64,000 nucleotides of DNA from an uncultured Gammaproteobacteria bacterium (GTDB lineage: Bacteria > Pseudomonadota > Gammaproteobacteria > Arenicellales > Poriferihabitantaceae): the NCBI GenBank assembly GCA_937992195.1, contig CALKKV010000006.1:39599-103598 (forward strand), read 5' to 3'. This document shows, one piece after another, positions 42,327 to 50,254 of this stretch (position 1 is its first letter; each line of letters starts with the position of its first letter). The position numbers were made by a program, and so were the translations under genes. The notes under the pieces were generated by a model. It did not search any database and had not been told where the DNA came from. It saw nothing but the letters and a program-made list of their open reading frames with translations.

Positions 42327-43304
42327 TCAGGAAAGCCCTTTCTCTTCCAACCGATCTGTGGCAACAGCGGGCTCTCTAGACAATGCAGAAATAGAGTCTC
42401 GAAGCGCTTCAGTCATATCCATGTCTAATGAATCAAGGGACGGCTGCAGCTGCTCGCAGTTGCGTGCACCGATTATCGGGCAGGTAATCGCCGGATTCGC
42501 TTTGACCCAGGCAACTGCCAGACTCACCGGATGAACGCCTAGTTTGTTGGCCATCGCCGTAAACTCAGCCGCGACCTCATATGCCCAGGCTTCATTGTAT
42601 CGTGCATGATATTCCTTGTTGCTGATTAGTCTTCCTGTGTCGGGCAACGAATCAGGGCCGTATTTTCCACTAAGCAGACCACCACCAACCGGCCCGTAAC
42701 TCATCACCCCTACTTCCTCGGATACAGCCAGCGGTAAAATTTCCACTTCTGCCTGACGTTTCACCAGGTTATACATGGGTTGAATCACTTCGAATCTCGC
42801 CCATCCTCGTGCTGCAGAAATACCTAACCCCTTGGCAACCTGCCAGGCAGCGTAGTTACTAGCACCTAAATAAAGCACCTTGCCTTCTCTCACCAAGTCT
42901 TCCAGCGCTCTCAACGTTTCTTCGAGCGGCGTATGTTCACACCAGCGATGCATAAACAACACATCCAGTCGATCAGTCGCAAGTCTCTGTAAGCTTTGTT
43001 CAACCGCCAGTTTGATATGCCTGCGATTGCCACCCCCATCGTTTACGTCCTGACTTACCGGCACCGCACACTTAGAAGTTATCACAAGCTGATCGCGACA
43101 ACCTTGCATCAACCTTCCTAAAATGCGCTCTGCCTCTCCACCGCTATAGGCATTCGCACAGTCAAAGAAATTAATACCTGCATCACGGGTTGCGGCAAAC
43201 ATCCTGGCAGATTCTGCAGCATCTGCATCACCACCAAATGACATTGTGCCAAAACACAGTTCAGAAACCCGAACACCGGTTCTTCCCAGATTTTTATATT
43301 GCAT
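42327..43304 (-). CDS. Aldo/keto reductase
   Basis: A 325-residue TIM-barrel oxidoreductase: MQYKNLGRTGVRVSELCFGTMSFGG at the N-terminus (split by residue 20), Asp and Tyr in FDCANAYSGGEAE, Lys in VITSKCA and His in VLFMHRWC form the catalytic tetrad. The C-terminal NPAITCPIIGARNCEQL is the NADPH-binding region. Located 82 bp after the oxaloacetate decarboxylase-like gene on the same strand, possibly cotranscribed. Substrate unknown. Confidence 0.92.
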   Translation of the reverse strand: MQYKNLGRTGVRVSELCFGTMSFGGDADAAESARMFAATRDAGINFFDCANAYSGGEAERILGRLMQGCRDQLVITSKCAVPVSQDVNDGGGNRRHIKLAVEQSLQRLATDRLDVLFMHRWCEHTPLEETLRALEDLVREGKVLYLGASNYAAWQVAKGLGISAARGWARFEVIQPMYNLVKRQAEVEILPLAVSEEVGVMSYGPVGGGLLSGKYGPDSLPDTGRLISNKEYHARYNEAWAYEVAAEFTAMANKLGVHPVSLAVAWVKANPAITCPIIGARNCEQLQPSLDSLDMDMTEALRDSISALSREPAVATDRLEEKGLS

Positions 43305-43386
43305 CGACTTATTTATCCGAAATTTATTTGCGATTCGCTAGAAGCTCTACACCAGCGTGTCTCACTAGATTATTTAGAAAATAATT

Positions 43387-44244
43387 CTACGATAGATACT
43401 CGTCTATCGACTCATCAAATTCTTTCTGGCGTGTAAACCGTTTAATCAACGCAGGATCGGGAATAGTTGCGATAGTCGACGGATGCTCTCCTCTTCGCAA
43501 AGCAGAATAGGTTTCATAAACCGCACCGTATGCCGCCATCAGCGGGGAATGTCCCTGCAAACAAATCACAACACCTCGATCCGACAGATAATCCATATCC
43601 AGCAGCTTTTCTCCACCACTGCCAAGAATAAGCGGCAGTTTGCAAACATCGGCTATCTTATCTAAATGTTCGCGTTCACGAAGACCCAGCAGAAAGATGC
43701 CGTCAACGCCGGTCTCCTGGTAAACAAGAACACGACGAATTGCTTCTTCAACGCTTTCGATAGATGCGGCACTGGTACGAGCAGCAATAAACAAATCGCT
43801 ATCCTGTCTGGCAGACACCGCGGCCCGCATCTTGGCAGCGCCTTCTTCTATCGAAATGAGCTGATTGCCGGTTGCACCGAAGGCTTTGGGTAACAATGTA
43901 TCCTCAATGGACATTCCGCTGACACCCGCGGTTTCCAGCTCTTCAACCGTTCGCCTTACATTGAGCGCATTACCATAACCGTGATCGGCATCCACCATCA
44001 GTGGTATCTCACAGGCCCGATTAATTCTATGGGCTTGATCCGAAAACTCGGAAAGCGTTAACAAGATCAGATCGGGATCGCCCAACACGGAGATCGACGC
44101 GACCGAGCCGGCGAGCATACCGATCTCGAAACCAATTTCCTGCGCCATTCTCGCAGAAACAGGGTCAAACACAGATCCGGGGTGTACACATCGCCCTGAT
44201 TCAACCTGTTTACGAAAACGCCGCCTACGGTTTTTCCAGTCCAT
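43387..44244 (-). CDS. Oxaloacetate decarboxylase of the isocitrate lyase/PEP mutase superfamily (PA4872-like)
   Basis: A 285-residue alpha/beta barrel. SVFDPVSARMAQEIGFE, LAGSVASISVLGDPD, DADHGYGNALNVRRTVEELE and IEDTLLPKAFG closely follow Pseudomonas PA4872, a Mg-dependent oxaloacetate decarboxylase. The QGHSP segment near the C-terminus keeps the His that in PA4872 (NGHAAY) distinguishes decarboxylases from methylisocitrate lyases; the C-x2-C-like lyase loop with catalytic Cys (KKCGH) is absent. Converts oxaloacetate or a 3-methyl analog to pyruvate-type product plus CO2. Located between znuA and the aldo/keto reductase gene on the same strand. Confidence 0.85.
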   Translation of the reverse strand: MDWKNRRRRFRKQVESGRCVHPGSVFDPVSARMAQEIGFEIGMLAGSVASISVLGDPDLILLTLSEFSDQAHRINRACEIPLMVDADHGYGNALNVRRTVEELETAGVSGMSIEDTLLPKAFGATGNQLISIEEGAAKMRAAVSARQDSDLFIAARTSAASIESVEEAIRRVLVYQETGVDGIFLLGLREREHLDKIADVCKLPLILGSGGEKLLDMDYLSDRGVVICLQGHSPLMAAYGAVYETYSALRRGEHPSTIATIPDPALIKRFTRQKEFDESIDEYLS

Positions 44245-44304
44245 ATATCGGTTATCTAAATGTTTGTTGATGATCTAGAACAGCATAACCGCAATCAATA
44301 TTTA

Positions 44305-45246
44305 CTAACAAGCAACCAACTGATCGCTCAAGCCGCCCATCACCTCAAACCAAAGATTCGGGCCAGGCGATATCTCACTACCCAAGGGATCCAGCTCCAG
44401 AATTTGAACATCCGCTTTCTCTGAGAGCTGGATGACTAAATCTGGTCGCAGCTGCGGCTCGATAAACAAACAGTCTAACTGCTCGGTCTCCACTGCACCA
44501 ACCAACAGTTGCAATCGCTTTCCCGAAACCGCTCTTTCCGGGTCGGGAGTCACGATGGCCATTGGCGAAAGATCAAATTCCTTCTCAAAATACTGATAGG
44601 CATCGTGAAAAAATAACCACTTGGCGTTGATAGAAACCATCTTGGTTTTAATCGCATTATGCAGAGTAGCAACTTTTTCTCGCATATTCGCAGCATTGCG
44701 ATTGTATAAATCCGTGTTCGCCGCATCCAAAATCGACAAACGCTCAGCTACCGCCTGAATAACCAGCGACGCATTTTCGGTTGATAACCAAAGATGTGGA
44801 TCCAATTCGCCATCATGTAAGTGGCCGTGATCATGGTCATGGTCAGATCCGTCATCATCCTCATCACTATCCGTAAACGCATGAAGATCAAGATTGCGGG
44901 CACGGTGCAGTGTGATTCCCTCAATTCTGGATAACGTCAGCACCCGGGCAGACTCTTCGGATTCGTCACTTTTACCAAGCGCACGATCCACCCCGCGTTC
45001 CAGTGCTGGATCAATTCGGACAACCAGGTCGGCACGGGACAACAGGCGAATTTGCGAAGGCTTCAATCCAGCGCCGTGCGGAGACTTACCTGCACTAAAC
45101 AGTAACTCTACCGGCGTAACACCTTCAGTCACACCGGCGACCAACGAATGAATCGGCGCGATTGTGGTGACTATTTTTGGCGCAGATAGTCCAGTAACAG
45201 GCAACAGCAAAGCAATAAATATAAAAAAATTTCGGTAGCTGGTCAT
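44305..45246 (-). CDS. znuA: Zinc ABC transporter substrate-binding protein
   Basis: A 313-residue periplasmic protein with a signal peptide (ending near GLSAPK). Zinc ligands: His in TTIAPIHSLVAGV (about residue 33), His in ELDPHLWLS and His in FFHDAYQYFEKEFDL. A charged loop with alternating Asp and His (DHDHDHGHLHDG, about 137-148) is the mobile zinc-chelating loop of ZnuA. Divergent from zur with a Zur box in the 65-bp interval. Captures Zn2+ in the periplasm for ZnuBC under zinc limitation. Confidence 0.95.
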   Translation of the reverse strand: MTSYRNFFIFIALLLPVTGLSAPKIVTTIAPIHSLVAGVTEGVTPVELLFSAGKSPHGAGLKPSQIRLLSRADLVVRIDPALERGVDRALGKSDESEESARVLTLSRIEGITLHRARNLDLHAFTDSDEDDDGSDHDHDHGHLHDGELDPHLWLSTENASLVIQAVAERLSILDAANTDLYNRNAANMREKVATLHNAIKTKMVSINAKWLFFHDAYQYFEKEFDLSPMAIVTPDPERAVSGKRLQLLVGAVETEQLDCLFIEPQLRPDLVIQLSEKADVQILELDPLGSEISPGPNLWFEVMGGLSDQLVAC

Positions 45247-45270
45247 GGGCCAGTCTGTAAACTCAGGAGG

Positions 45271-45293
45271 GATATGTTATATATTAACATTTT
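45271..45293. promoter_or_regulatory. Zur box
   Basis: GATATGTTATA (45271-45281) followed by TATTAACATTTT (45282-45293) makes an imperfect palindrome centred on ATGTTATATATTAACAT. It matches the gammaproteobacterial Zur-site pattern (AATGTTATA then TATAACATT) with few differences. Its position between the divergent znuA and zur genes supports zinc-dependent repression of both. Confidence 0.85.
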
Positions 45294-45311
45294 ACCATAG
45301 TAACTCTCGTT

Positions 45312-45797
45312 ATGTCGCCTACTGTCAGACCGCCAAGCTTCACGCATAAGCATAATCACGCAGCATGTATCGCCGACGCCATCAAGGCAGCAGAGCAATG
45401 TTGCGCGCAAAACGGTACCCGATTTACCTCCCAGCGCAGGCGTGTGCTGGAACTGATCTGGCAGAGCCATAAACCGGTAACCGCATACTCATTAATCAAG
45501 TCTCTACGCAAAGAAAAAGAAAACACCGAGCCGCCTACAGTCTATCGTGCCCTTGAGTTTCTTCAGGAGAATAATCTTGTCCATCGCATAGAATCTTTAA
45601 ATGCATTTGTTGGCTGCGAACATCCGGAAAAAGAACATCGAAGCCAGTTTATGATCTGCAATCAGTGTGACCAGGCGATGGAGTTAAGAAATAGCCGACG
45701 GATAGAAAATGCAATCTCGACTGAAGCAAGCAAGCTTGGTTTCGCAATCTCTTCGAGCACTGTGGAAATTACCGGAATCTGTCCGAGCTGTCAGTAG
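45312..45797 (+). CDS. zur: Zinc uptake regulator, Fur family
   Basis: A 161-residue Fur-family repressor. The winged HTH has RFTSQRRRVLELIWQSHKPVTAYSLIKSL and the recognition helix PPTVYRALEFLQENNLVHRIES, each quoted in part. Structural zinc Cys pairs CNQC (about 117-120) and CPSC at the very C-terminus are both present. Regulatory-site His/Cys residues lie in FVGCEHPEKEH. The gene is followed by znuC (23 bp) and znuB in one operon, with a Zur box upstream, so it autoregulates. Confidence 0.95.
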   Translation: MSPTVRPPSFTHKHNHAACIADAIKAAEQCCAQNGTRFTSQRRRVLELIWQSHKPVTAYSLIKSLRKEKENTEPPTVYRALEFLQENNLVHRIESLNAFVGCEHPEKEHRSQFMICNQCDQAMELRNSRRIENAISTEASKLGFAISSSTVEITGICPSCQ

Positions 45798-45820
45798 ACG
45801 TTACATAAACATTCGAAATA

Positions 45821-46588
45821 ATGAATAGAGCAGCTGAAAGCCCCGCAAAAGATCTGCTGCTGCAGCTCTCTGATGTAACTGTTTCCCATGGGGATCGCTC
45901 AACCCTGGAAAGCGTCAGCATGCGCTTGAGCAGAAGGGAGATCGTAACCGTTATCGGCCCGAATGGCGCCGGCAAAAGCACCCTCATAAAAACGGCATTG
46001 GGAATTATTCAGCCCGCTAAAGGCGAGGTAAATCGCATCGCTAATATTCAAATCGGCTATGTACCGCAATCAGTTTCTCTTGATCCGACGTTGCCATTAA
46101 CCGTCGAAAGGTTTTTGCGACTGGGCACTGCTGTCAATGACGCCACGGTCAAGGAAATGCTCGCAACGGTTGGTGTTGAAAAACTGCAAACCGCTTCGAT
46201 GCATCGCATCTCGGGGGGCGAAATGCGGAGGGTGTTACTCGCCCGGGCGTTACTGAAAAAACCTGACCTGCTTATTCTGGATGAACCAACTGCCGGCGTT
46301 GATATCGCCGGACAAAATGATATTTATACATTGATTGGTTCAATTCGCGATCAATATCAGTGCGGCATTCTTCTGGTTTCCCATGATTTACATATTGTGA
46401 TGGCGGCCACCGATCGCGTGCTGTGCCTCAATCGACATCTCTGCTGCTCCGGCTCACCGGAACATGTGCGAGAGCATCCTGAGTATTTGGCTATTTTTGG
46501 CGGCAACCCTGCAGACCGCATCGGTATTTATCGGCACCAGCACGACCATCATCATGATCTGCACGGAGACGTTTGCGATCATGGATGA
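45821..46588 (+). CDS. znuC: Zinc ABC transporter ATP-binding protein
   Basis: A 255-residue ATPase: Walker A GPNGAGKST, Q-loop YVPQS, signature ISGGEMRR, Walker B LLILDEPTAGVD and H-loop VSHDLHIVMA. The C-terminus ends in a His-rich tail (YRHQHDHHHDLHGD), also found in E. coli ZnuC. The znuB start overlaps its last 8 bases. Supplies energy for zinc import. Confidence 0.95.
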   Translation: MNRAAESPAKDLLLQLSDVTVSHGDRSTLESVSMRLSRREIVTVIGPNGAGKSTLIKTALGIIQPAKGEVNRIANIQIGYVPQSVSLDPTLPLTVERFLRLGTAVNDATVKEMLATVGVEKLQTASMHRISGGEMRRVLLARALLKKPDLLILDEPTAGVDIAGQNDIYTLIGSIRDQYQCGILLVSHDLHIVMAATDRVLCLNRHLCCSGSPEHVREHPEYLAIFGGNPADRIGIYRHQHDHHHDLHGDVCDHG

Positions 46589-47381
46589 GTTTATCGTTCG
46601 CGCATCATTAGCGGGCATTCTGGTTGCGCTACTCTGCGCGCCTCTCGGATGTCTGGTGGTTTGGCAACGTATGTCTTATTTTGGCGCAACCTTATCCCAC
46701 GCCGCACTCCTTGGGGTGGCGTTAGGCTTTCTAACTGGTCTCCCTCCAAAATTTACGATTCTGTTTGTGTGCGTCCTGGTAGTATTTTTGCTGCTTGGAC
46801 TCGAACGATTTAAAGGGTTTAGCAGTGACACCTTGCTTGGGATTCTGGCCCACAGCTCTCTTGCGTTCGGCCTCGTCGCTATTGCACTGCTGCCAAACCT
46901 AAGAATTGATTTAATGGCGTATTTGTTCGGCGATATTCTCACGATCTCCTGGCAAGACCTCTCCTGGATTGTCATAGGTGGAATATTGATTCTGATCATC
47001 TGCAGCCGAATCTGGCGCCCTGTCCTGTCGAGTATTGTGCATCCTGATCTTGCTTTCGTTGACGGTCACAAGATAGAGAAACTGCGTCTTGTTTTTCTTC
47101 TAACCCTGGCTGTTTTTGTAGCGTTGACGACTCAAGTTGTCGGCCTGCTATTGATCGTCTCTTTACTGATTATTCCGGCAGCCACGGCGCGGCCGTTTTC
47201 TCAATCTCCTGAGCAAATGCTTATTGGTGCTGCAATAGTCGGTGTCGTCGCCGTAATGACCGGCATTCTGCTGTCATTCCAATTCGATGTGCCAGCGGGC
47301 CCTTCCATTGTTGTTGCCGCCAGCCTGCTGTTTGCCATCAGCTTTTTATACTCGAAGGTTGTGCTAAAACAGGCGTATTGA
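46581..47381 (+). CDS. znuB: Zinc ABC transporter permease
   Basis: A 266-residue permease of the ABC-3 family with about eight membrane segments. MDEFIVRASLAGILVALLCAPLG and WQRMSYFGATLSHAALLGVALG carry the signature of ZnuB, and LLIVSLLIIPAATARP near residues 190-205 is conserved. The start at 46581 overlaps znuC by 8 bp; the longer ORF start at 46464 would lie entirely within znuC. Forms the zinc channel. Confidence 0.95.
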   Translation: MDEFIVRASLAGILVALLCAPLGCLVVWQRMSYFGATLSHAALLGVALGFLTGLPPKFTILFVCVLVVFLLLGLERFKGFSSDTLLGILAHSSLAFGLVAIALLPNLRIDLMAYLFGDILTISWQDLSWIVIGGILILIICSRIWRPVLSSIVHPDLAFVDGHKIEKLRLVFLLTLAVFVALTTQVVGLLLIVSLLIIPAATARPFSQSPEQMLIGAAIVGVVAVMTGILLSFQFDVPAGPSIVVAASLLFAISFLYSKVVLKQAY

Positions 47382-47392
47382 AATTTCAGATA

Positions 47393-47854
47393 TCAATAGA
47401 TACCCGCATCCAGACCGGCCGCCATACGCTGACCAAGTTCTTCACACTGGCGTTCAAAGTCAGCACAAAAGTCTCCTGTTAGCACTACCGGAGAACAGAT
47501 TTCTTTCCAGCGCAGTCCGGTAACAATTCGCTCTACGCTGGTTTTAGCACCCTGCCCGTCGAGCCCACCCTTCACATAAAACCCGAATGGCAAGCCTTGT
47601 GTTTGTTCCAAACAGGGGTAATAAATTCGCTCCAGAAAATCTTTTATCAAACCACTCATATACCCAAAGTTCTCGGTGGTTCCTAAAATAATGCCATCGG
47701 CCCACAACACATCTTCAGCTGATGCTTCAAGAGGCGTTCGTTTCCAACAGACCAGATCATCACACTCTACTTGCAGCACTCCGTGCGTCACGGCGTCTAA
47801 TAACCTGGCAGTGTTTTCCGAAGGACAATTGGCTACCGTCAGGATGTTAGGCAT
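47393..47854 (-). CDS. Flavodoxin-like / NADPH-dependent FMN reductase-type protein
   Basis: A 153-residue flavodoxin-fold protein. The segment DVLWADGIILGTTENFGYMSGLIKDFLERIYYPC (residues about 47-80, given in parts) contains the GTxxxFGxMSG-x-KDFLDR motif that binds FMN in the NAD(P)H:flavin reductase/WrbA-like group. The N-terminal P-loop-like region is shorter than usual. Convergent with znuB, 11 bp apart. Probably a cytoplasmic quinone or flavin reductase; substrate unknown. Confidence 0.8.
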   Translation of the reverse strand: MPNILTVANCPSENTARLLDAVTHGVLQVECDDLVCWKRTPLEASAEDVLWADGIILGTTENFGYMSGLIKDFLERIYYPCLEQTQGLPFGFYVKGGLDGQGAKTSVERIVTGLRWKEICSPVVLTGDFCADFERQCEELGQRMAAGLDAGIY

Positions 47855-48115
47855 TTCTCAAGCTTCCGATTCTGCTTTGATAAAGTGTTAATTTGCTAAC
47901 TCCATCATATCAAATTACCGGGTGCTAGGCCTTTTTCATTTTCAACTGACAGGCAGCTCTGACTTATAAAAGTTTCGATGAGACACTTCGTCTCTCGCAG
48001 CAAATTTTAGAGTGCTTATTTATAAAGACTGCATTGCGTGAAGTGTTTACAAATATATTCGCATCCGCGATGCATTCTCGTGATATTTTCTCCTATCAAT
48101 AAACGAGCTAAACAC

Positions 48116-48631
48116 ATGAATCCCAATTACTACACCTTCTTGAGATGCCTGAGTTTCTCGCCTTTTGTATTCTGGATGAGTTTGGCAAATGCCGAATGTA
48201 GTGTTGAAGTTGATCAACTGCGATATCAGATTTTACATACACAACTGGTAACAGATAGGCAAACGGAGCTTGTGTGGCAACGCTGCGTTTCAGGTCAGCG
48301 TATTGAAAACAATAGCTGCGTAGGTAAAGCTGAAGACCTGTCGTGGAATGATGCCGATCGGTATGCAAGCGACTTGGCAACCACCTCCCAATACAATTGG
48401 CGGTTACCGACTCTGGAAGAACTGGAAACAATTCTGCTACCAGGGTGTAAAAACCCGGCACTACCCAGTGTCTTTCCTATTTACGATACTGGTGAAGTCT
48501 GGACATCCTCTCCAGGTTTCCCAGTGAACGATGTTGCGGCAATCTTGAATTTACAAACTGCGGAACTGTTTGGCATTGGGAAGGGTGTAACACGGCATTT
48601 TTTGTTAGTGGCAGAAACCGCTCCAGATTGA
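48116..48631 (+). CDS. Exported DUF1566 (Lcl-type) domain protein
   Basis: 171 residues from the ATG at 48116; the upstream ORF extension to 48038 lacks signal character. A signal peptide ends near SLANAEC. The domain has VTDRQTELVWQRCVSGQ, LSWNDADRYASDL, YNWRLPTLEELETIL and EVWTSSP, the defining DUF1566 motifs (W-R-C, NWRLPT-x2-EL, WTSS). Four Cys may form disulfides. DUF1566 proteins are extracytoplasmic and of unknown function. Stands alone. Confidence 0.82.
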   Translation: MNPNYYTFLRCLSFSPFVFWMSLANAECSVEVDQLRYQILHTQLVTDRQTELVWQRCVSGQRIENNSCVGKAEDLSWNDADRYASDLATTSQYNWRLPTLEELETILLPGCKNPALPSVFPIYDTGEVWTSSPGFPVNDVAAILNLQTAELFGIGKGVTRHFLLVAETAPD

Positions 48632-48709
48632 CTCGAGAAAGCGTTGACCGACTCACTTATTCAATTCCAAAGTCGTCGAACTTGGATAAATCGTTTCGCA
48701 GATCACAGG

Positions 48710-50242
48710 TTATAACTTAACAACAAATTCATTCTTTATTTTTTGATCTGCCACAGTAGATAGATACCGAGGCTGGTGCGTGCTAAGAATTTCGCGCGCT
48801 TGCCGATTGGCTTTCTGCCACAAATCTTCTTTGCCCATCCCCTCCCAGGTTCGAGGGTCTTGTCTATCGGCAAGTTTCGGATAAAAGTGATCCCGTTGCA
48901 TCGCCGCCATGGTATGTTGCCCGCCAAGGAAATGTCCTTCTCCGGCGACAGCCTCACAAATCGCGGCATACCCAAGCGTTTCTTCATTGACCTCTACACC
49001 ACGCATCATGCGATATACATGGGAAAGCATTTCATCGTCAATCAAAAACGCTTCGAAAGACGCGCCGAGCAAACTCGCCATCATTCCAGAAGATTCATAA
49101 ATCATGTTACCGCCGGCCAATCCGGTCGCCACGGCCGACATGGCTTTTTCCATCCCCATCTGCGCGTCTACCGCTTTTGCATCGGCCATGGAACAGGCAA
49201 CACCCGACGGCAAACCTAACCAGTTAGACAGCTGCGCAGAAGCGGCATTGAGCAAAGAAATCTCACCACCGCCTCCGGCAAATGCCCCGGTTCGCAAATC
49301 AATCACCAACGGCCAGTTGGAAAAAATCATCGGGTATCCCGGTTGAAACACGTTGACCATCAGCAGCGCGGCAAGGGTTTCAGCAAGGGTCGACGTCAGC
49401 ATACCGGCAATCGTTGCGGGTGAGGTCGCTCCTGACTGCGCGGCAACAATATTATTGATCGGCATGCCCTGCTTCATGCAGGCAAGGGTCACTTCGACGG
49501 CATCTGCACCATAGCGAAGCGGCGAGATAACCGGGCTTATATGGGCTTTACAAAACGGTCGCTGACGAAACTTGCCGGCTCCACCCATTGCCATATCAAA
49601 CATGCGCACAACAGGTTCAACGTGTTCTGCAATAAAAAAACTGGTACCCACTGGCTTGGTTGTGCCGAGCAACAATGCATAAGCGGTATTGATATCAAGT
49701 TCGAAATTGTTTGGCACATCGGTGGCAACGCAACACCGGGTAAACCAGGAAACGTTATTTAACGTATCGGTCAATCGTGCAAAATCGTATAGATCATTGA
49801 GCGTCGAAGCGCGATAGGTTCCGGTATCCAAATCGAGGGTTTGTACTGCTGCACCGCCGGTACCAAAGTAGGTGCTATCACCACCTAGTTCAAAATCATG
49901 TTTTGATTCCCGTCCGTAATAAGTAAAACGTTTACAGGCATTGGCGATCACGTCTTCGACCATTGTCGCCGGAAAACAAAGCCTGCCCTTGTCATTAACA
50001 AACGCTCCTTTGGAAACCGCCTGCTCTGTCAAGATATCCGGAGACTCGCCCATACCAAGCTCCTCTAAAATGCGTAGCGCGGTTTGATAAATGGCGTCAA
50101 TATCATGATTGCTTAGCGGCCGATACTGTCCACCCAGTTGTCCCGGCGGACACGGATCGAACTCAGGGGGTTTTGAGCGCAATGCATGCATTGCTTCGCG
50201 GCTGCTTTGCTTGCCTCGTCGGCTTCGACTACGTGTATTCAT
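48710..50242 (-). CDS. Trimethylamine methyltransferase (MttB) family protein without pyrrolysine
   Basis: A 510-residue TIM-barrel protein of the MttB superfamily. YFGTGGAAVQTLDLDTG, LNNVSWFTRCCVATDVP, GTTKPVGTSFF, AAQSGATSPATIAG and GGGGEISLLNAASAQLSNWLGLPSG are characteristic. The frame has no internal UAG, so it belongs to the non-pyrrolysine group, which includes the glycine betaine:corrinoid methyltransferase MtgB and enzymes for proline betaine or carnitine. No corrinoid protein gene is visible nearby, which is a gap in the expected pathway. The start lies 12 bp after the stop of the DMGDH-like flavoprotein gene; both read on the minus strand. Confidence 0.9.
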   Translation of the reverse strand: MNTRSRSRRGKQSSREAMHALRSKPPEFDPCPPGQLGGQYRPLSNHDIDAIYQTALRILEELGMGESPDILTEQAVSKGAFVNDKGRLCFPATMVEDVIANACKRFTYYGRESKHDFELGGDSTYFGTGGAAVQTLDLDTGTYRASTLNDLYDFARLTDTLNNVSWFTRCCVATDVPNNFELDINTAYALLLGTTKPVGTSFFIAEHVEPVVRMFDMAMGGAGKFRQRPFCKAHISPVISPLRYGADAVEVTLACMKQGMPINNIVAAQSGATSPATIAGMLTSTLAETLAALLMVNVFQPGYPMIFSNWPLVIDLRTGAFAGGGGEISLLNAASAQLSNWLGLPSGVACSMADAKAVDAQMGMEKAMSAVATGLAGGNMIYESSGMMASLLGASFEAFLIDDEMLSHVYRMMRGVEVNEETLGYAAICEAVAGEGHFLGGQHTMAAMQRDHFYPKLADRQDPRTWEGMGKEDLWQKANRQAREILSTHQPRYLSTVADQKIKNEFVVKL

Positions 50243-50254
50243 CGCAAAACAGGG

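Noticed and set aside
45274..45300. Nine-codon ORF with a perfect ribosome site (AGGAGG) before zur, a possible leader peptide
   Set aside because: It lies inside the Zur box; the zur transcript probably starts within or after it, so the leader would not be transcribed intact.
46464..46580. Upstream extension of the znuB ORF
   Set aside because: It lies wholly inside znuC; the ATG at 46581 gives the family N-terminus.
46535..46588. His-rich ZnuC tail as a novelty
   Set aside because: A comparable His-rich tail is present in E. coli ZnuC, so it is a normal family trait.
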